From NCBI RefSeq assembly GCF_020709055.1, contig NZ_JAJFCK010000016.1, positions 1-62,894 on the forward strand: DNA of 62,894 nt, read 5' to 3'. Shown here piece after piece: positions 60,199 through 62,894 of the stretch (position 1 is the stretch's first letter; every line of letters starts with the position of its first letter). The notes beneath the pieces are model-generated. The model saw nothing but the letters and a program-made list of their open reading frames with translations, was not told the origin of the DNA and did not search any database. Source of the DNA: Ruminococcus callidus (GTDB lineage Bacteria; Bacillota; Clostridia; Oscillospirales; Ruminococcaceae). The position numbers were made by a program, and so were the translations under genes.

Positions 60199-62289
60199 AT
60201 GGCAACAAAATGCTACGACAATCGTGAACTATCTTGGCTGAAATTCAACCAGCGTGTTCTGGAGGAGGCAAAGGATGAGAAGAATCCGCTTTGCGAGCGG
60301 CTTTCGTTTCTATCTATTTTCCAGAGCAATCTGGACGAATTTTTCATGGTGCGCTGCGGTTCGCTTCACGACCAGATGTGCGAAAATCCCAACTTTCGGG
60401 AGAACAAGACCAATATGACCTGTAAGGAGCAGCTGACCGCAATTTACGCACGTGTGCGGGAGCTGCTGCGGGACAAGGACGACACCTACGAGGACTTGCG
60501 GGCAGAACTGAGCATGCAGGGCGTGGATATTGTAGATTTCCACACCATTACCACCGAAGAGGCTGCATGGCTGGAGGCATATTTCAAGTCGGAAATTGAA
60601 CCGCTGCTCTCGCCGCAGATCATCGGAAAGAAGCAACCATTTCCGTTCCTGCAAAACAAATATATCTATGCCGTGGTTGTCTTGGAGAAAAAGGGCACGG
60701 AAAAGCTGGGAATCGTGCCGTGCAGCAGCGGCGTATTTCCGAAGATCGTCTCTCTGCCCACGGGAAAGAACCGGTTCATTCTGTCCGAGGAACTGATTCT
60801 CCACTTTGCGCCGGAGATCTTCTCCCGCCATACCATCAAGAGCAAGTCCCTCATTCGCATCATCCGGAACGCTGATATTGAGCCGGACGAGCGCACAGAG
60901 GAGGAAGAGGACTACCGTGAGGCAATGGAGCAGCTGATTCGGGAACGGCGGAAGCTCTGCCCGATCAAGATGGAATTCTCCCGTCTGATGGACACCAAGG
61001 TGATTCAGACGCTCTGCGGTTACCTCAACCTTTCCGAGGAGCAGGTGTTCTATTCCGAGGCACCGCTGAACCTCTCTGTACTGTCTGTGGTACGGGATAT
61101 GCTGCGCCATAACAAATGCCTGTTCTATAACCGCCGGGTACCGCAGGAACCGGCTTGGCGGGATCCGTCTAAGCGTGTGATGGAGCAGGTGGAGGAGCAG
61201 GACCGCTTCCTGACATTCCCCTATGAGAGCATCCGCCCGTTCCTGACACTGCTGAATGAGGCTGGCCATGATCCGGATGTCGTTTCCATTAAAATGACTT
61301 TGTATCGTGTGGCGTCCAACAGCAAGATCGTGGAGGCGCTCATCGATGCCGCAGAAAACGGCAAGGATGTCGTTGTGCTGGTGGAACTGCGGGCACGCTT
61401 TGACGAGGAAAATAACATCGAGTGGTCTCGCCGTCTGGAGGATGCCGGATGCCGGATCATTTATGGTCTGGACAATCTGAAGGTGCACAGCAAGCTCTGC
61501 CTGATTACCAAGAAGATCGGCAGTGAGATCTCCTATATCACACAGGTGGGAACGGGCAACTATAACGAAAAGACGTCTGCCATCTACACAGACTATTCGC
61601 TGATGACTGCCAACCATAACATCGGTCTGGAGGCAAGCCGTGTGTTCAACGCCCTCTGTCTGGGACAGACAGTGGAGCACATGGAGCACCTGCTGGTTGC
61701 GCCGAAGTGTCTGCAAAACAAGCTGGCGGAGATGATCGACGAGCAGACGGCGCTGGCAAAGATGGGACAGCCGGCGTATATTGGCATCAAGATCAACTCG
61801 CTGACGGACAAATATCTGATCGAAAAACTGATCGAGGCATCCAAAGCCGGCGTAAAGATCGAGATGATCATTCGCGGTATCAGCTGCCTGATCGCAGGTG
61901 TTCCCGGAGAGACGGAGAACGTTTCGATTCGCAGTATTGTGGGACGCTTTCTGGAACACACCAGAATCTATATTTTCGGCGCAAACAAAGACTGTAAGGT
62001 GTACATTGCTTCTGCGGACTGGATGACCCGCAACACCCGCCGTCGGGTAGAGGTTGCAGCGCCGATTTATGACAATGGCATCAAGCAGCGCATTCTGGAT
62101 ATGTTCGATGTGATGATGACGGACAATGTCAAGGCACGGGTACAGCAGCCGGACGGCACCTATACCAGAGAACCGGCAAGCGAACCGCTGGTCAATTCGC
62201 AGGAGTATTTCTATGCGCAGGCATATGAGGCACTGGCGCAGAAGGATGCGCCGGTTGCTTCTGAAACAGATTCCGCTGCGAAAAATTGA
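60199..62289 (+). CDS. ppk: Polyphosphate kinase 1
   Basis: 696 residues, normal length for PPK1. 'NRELSWLKFNQRVLEEA' opens the N-terminal domain; the catalytic His lies in 'NLKVHSKLCLI' (His430), and 'TGNYNEKTSAIYTDYSL' and 'SADWMTRNTRRRVEVAAPI' follow. Makes polyphosphate from ATP reversibly. Start ATG 60199 has GGAGG 9 nt upstream. Confidence 0.97.
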   Translation: MATKCYDNRELSWLKFNQRVLEEAKDEKNPLCERLSFLSIFQSNLDEFFMVRCGSLHDQMCENPNFRENKTNMTCKEQLTAIYARVRELLRDKDDTYEDLRAELSMQGVDIVDFHTITTEEAAWLEAYFKSEIEPLLSPQIIGKKQPFPFLQNKYIYAVVVLEKKGTEKLGIVPCSSGVFPKIVSLPTGKNRFILSEELILHFAPEIFSRHTIKSKSLIRIIRNADIEPDERTEEEEDYREAMEQLIRERRKLCPIKMEFSRLMDTKVIQTLCGYLNLSEEQVFYSEAPLNLSVLSVVRDMLRHNKCLFYNRRVPQEPAWRDPSKRVMEQVEEQDRFLTFPYESIRPFLTLLNEAGHDPDVVSIKMTLYRVASNSKIVEALIDAAENGKDVVVLVELRARFDEENNIEWSRRLEDAGCRIIYGLDNLKVHSKLCLITKKIGSEISYITQVGTGNYNEKTSAIYTDYSLMTANHNIGLEASRVFNALCLGQTVEHMEHLLVAPKCLQNKLAEMIDEQTALAKMGQPAYIGIKINSLTDKYLIEKLIEASKAGVKIEMIIRGISCLIAGVPGETENVSIRSIVGRFLEHTRIYIFGANKDCKVYIASADWMTRNTRRRVEVAAPIYDNGIKQRILDMFDVMMTDNVKARVQQPDGTYTREPASEPLVNSQEYFYAQAYEALAQKDAPVASETDSAAKN

Positions 62290-62314
62290 CAATTTACTTG
62301 CTTCGTGATATACT
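62286..62314 (+). promoter_or_regulatory. Sigma-A promoter of the C_GCAxxG_C_C gene
   Basis: TTGACA (62286-62291) containing the ppk stop codon, 17-bp spacer, TATACT (62309-62314). Confidence 0.8.
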
Positions 62315-62317
62315 AAA

Positions 62318-62348
62318 AACGTTGGCACAGAAATGTGCCAACGTTTTT
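62318..62348 (+). terminator. Terminator of ppk
   Basis: Perfect 12-bp stem AACGTTGGCACA / TGTGCCAACGTT, GAAA loop, six T residues. The transcript start of the preceding promoter falls inside its left arm, so that transcript should lack a full stem. Confidence 0.85.
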
Positions 62349-62398
62349 TCATGGGAAGTGATACGGTGCAGCAGCACCGGAAAGGAATGTGGAAAGTT

Positions 62399-62842
62399 AT
62401 GAATCATGTGGAAAAAGCACATGCGCTGTTTTGTCAGGGCTATAATTGTGCGCAGTCTGTCGTGGGCGCATTTCATGAGGAAATGGGTCTGTCGCTGGAG
62501 GATGCTGTTCGCCTCTCCTCCTCGTTTGGCGGGGGAATGGGCGGACTGCGGGAAACCTGCGGTGCAGTTACCGGAATGTTTCTCGTTGCCGGCATGCTGA
62601 AAGGCTATGACAATCCGGCAGATTACGACGGAAAGAAAGCGCATTACGCCAGAATCCGCACACTGGCAGAGCAGTTTCAGCAGGAGCACGGGACGCTAGT
62701 CTGTCGGGAACTGCTGAAAAGTCTGCCGGGAAAACTCAAGCAGGATCCTCAGCCACGCACAGAAGCGTACTATAAAGTGCGTCCCTGCGTGCGGTTTGTG
62801 GAAACTGCTGCGAAGCTGCTGGAGGAACTGCTGGAAGTGTAA
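62399..62842 (+). CDS. C_GCAxxG_C_C family (redox-active Cys) protein
   Basis: 147 residues. Matches the C_GCAxxG_C_C family: 'CQGYNCAQSVVGAF', 'SSFGGGMGGLRETCGAVTGM' and later single Cys residues (Cys in 'LVCREL' and 'VRPCVRFV'). These are putative redox or metal-binding proteins of anaerobes with no firm function. The start 62399 (MNHVEKAHALF) is taken from family length; the RBS (AAAGGA) is 12 nt away, and 62387 is less likely because its RBS would touch the codon. Confidence 0.85.
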   Translation: MNHVEKAHALFCQGYNCAQSVVGAFHEEMGLSLEDAVRLSSSFGGGMGGLRETCGAVTGMFLVAGMLKGYDNPADYDGKKAHYARIRTLAEQFQQEHGTLVCRELLKSLPGKLKQDPQPRTEAYYKVRPCVRFVETAAKLLEELLEV

Positions 62843-62843
62843 G

Positions 62844-62894
62844 AGCTCGTGTTCATAGGCGTCTATCTACGTCTTTTCGGCAAATTTTGTTGCA
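62844..62894. repeat. Partial second copy of the palindromic repeat, cut by the window edge
   Basis: GTCTTTTCGGCAAATTTTGT (62871-62890, then TGCA) matches the reverse complement of 27695-27718 at 23 of 24 positions. The preceding ~27 bases align without gaps to the end of the first copy but are diverged. It starts directly after the last gene's stop. Confidence 0.7.

Overview
The window looks like a chromosomal segment of a cellulolytic, cellulosome-forming Ruminococcus-type Clostridium (Oscillospiraceae/Ruminococcaceae, Bacillota). Three secreted proteins end in type I dockerins: a GH48 cellulase, a GH9 cellulase and a BspA-like leucine-rich-repeat protein. Sigma-A promoters are near consensus, mostly with 17-bp spacers, and ribosome binding sites are strong. 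A complete spoIIIAA-AH operon and a sigK-type sigma gene mark an endospore lineage. The moderately high GC and the dockerin style fit the R. champanellensis group best; this is inference, not a database match.

Layout. 1-290: 5S rRNA and terminators. 288-713 (-): CBS-domain protein. 867-3044 (-): dockerin LRR protein. 3283-5768 (-): two D,D-carboxypeptidase-type wall proteins that share odd tyrosine-rich tails. 5979-10701 (-): Gld-type ABC transporter operon with a DUF4340 protein. 11276-14215 (+): GH48 processive cellulase. 14418-27579 (+): long housekeeping operon yicC-gmk-rpoZ-priA-def-fmt-yugP-rsmB-rlmN-prpC-prkC-rsgA-thiN (transcription quality, replication restart, formyl-Met initiation and processing, rRNA modification, PASTA kinase/phosphatase signalling). 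27586-27746: palindromic interspersed repeat. 27874-32713 (+): spoIIIAA-AH. 32964-44292 (+): nusB-tsaD-like-xseA-xseB-ispA-dxs-tlyA-nadK-argR-recN-recQ. 44420-45916 (+): SpoVB-like flippase. 45897-47308 (-): hypothetical protein and two trans-editing tRNA deacylases. 47419-49730 (-): xylose isomerase and an unknown membrane protein. 50102-51646 (+): PutP-type symporter. 51712-52389 (-): sigK. 52599-53432 (+): Mrp ATPase. 53720-55438 (+): Amt-PII fusion behind a leader terminator. 55775-58900 (+): TrpR/YerC-like regulator then GH9 cellulase. 58978-59913 (-) and 60199-62289 (+): divergent ppx/gppA and ppk. 62399-62842 (+): C_GCAxxG_C_C family protein, followed at the edge by part of a second copy of the palindromic repeat.

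How it fits together. Cellulosome genes are scattered singly among housekeeping operons, each with its own promoter or regulator. Plant cell-wall use is also served by xylose isomerase. Sporulation genes carry sigma-E-type promoters that can be read directly upstream of spoIIIAA, spoVB-like and sigK, a coherent mother-cell programme. The most novel-looking items are the tyrosine-rich carboxypeptidase pair, one member of which has lost key active-site residues; the palindromic repeat family; the asymmetric dockerins; the attenuator-like leaders of amt-PII and nusB; and the pairing of a TrpR-like regulator with a cellulase.
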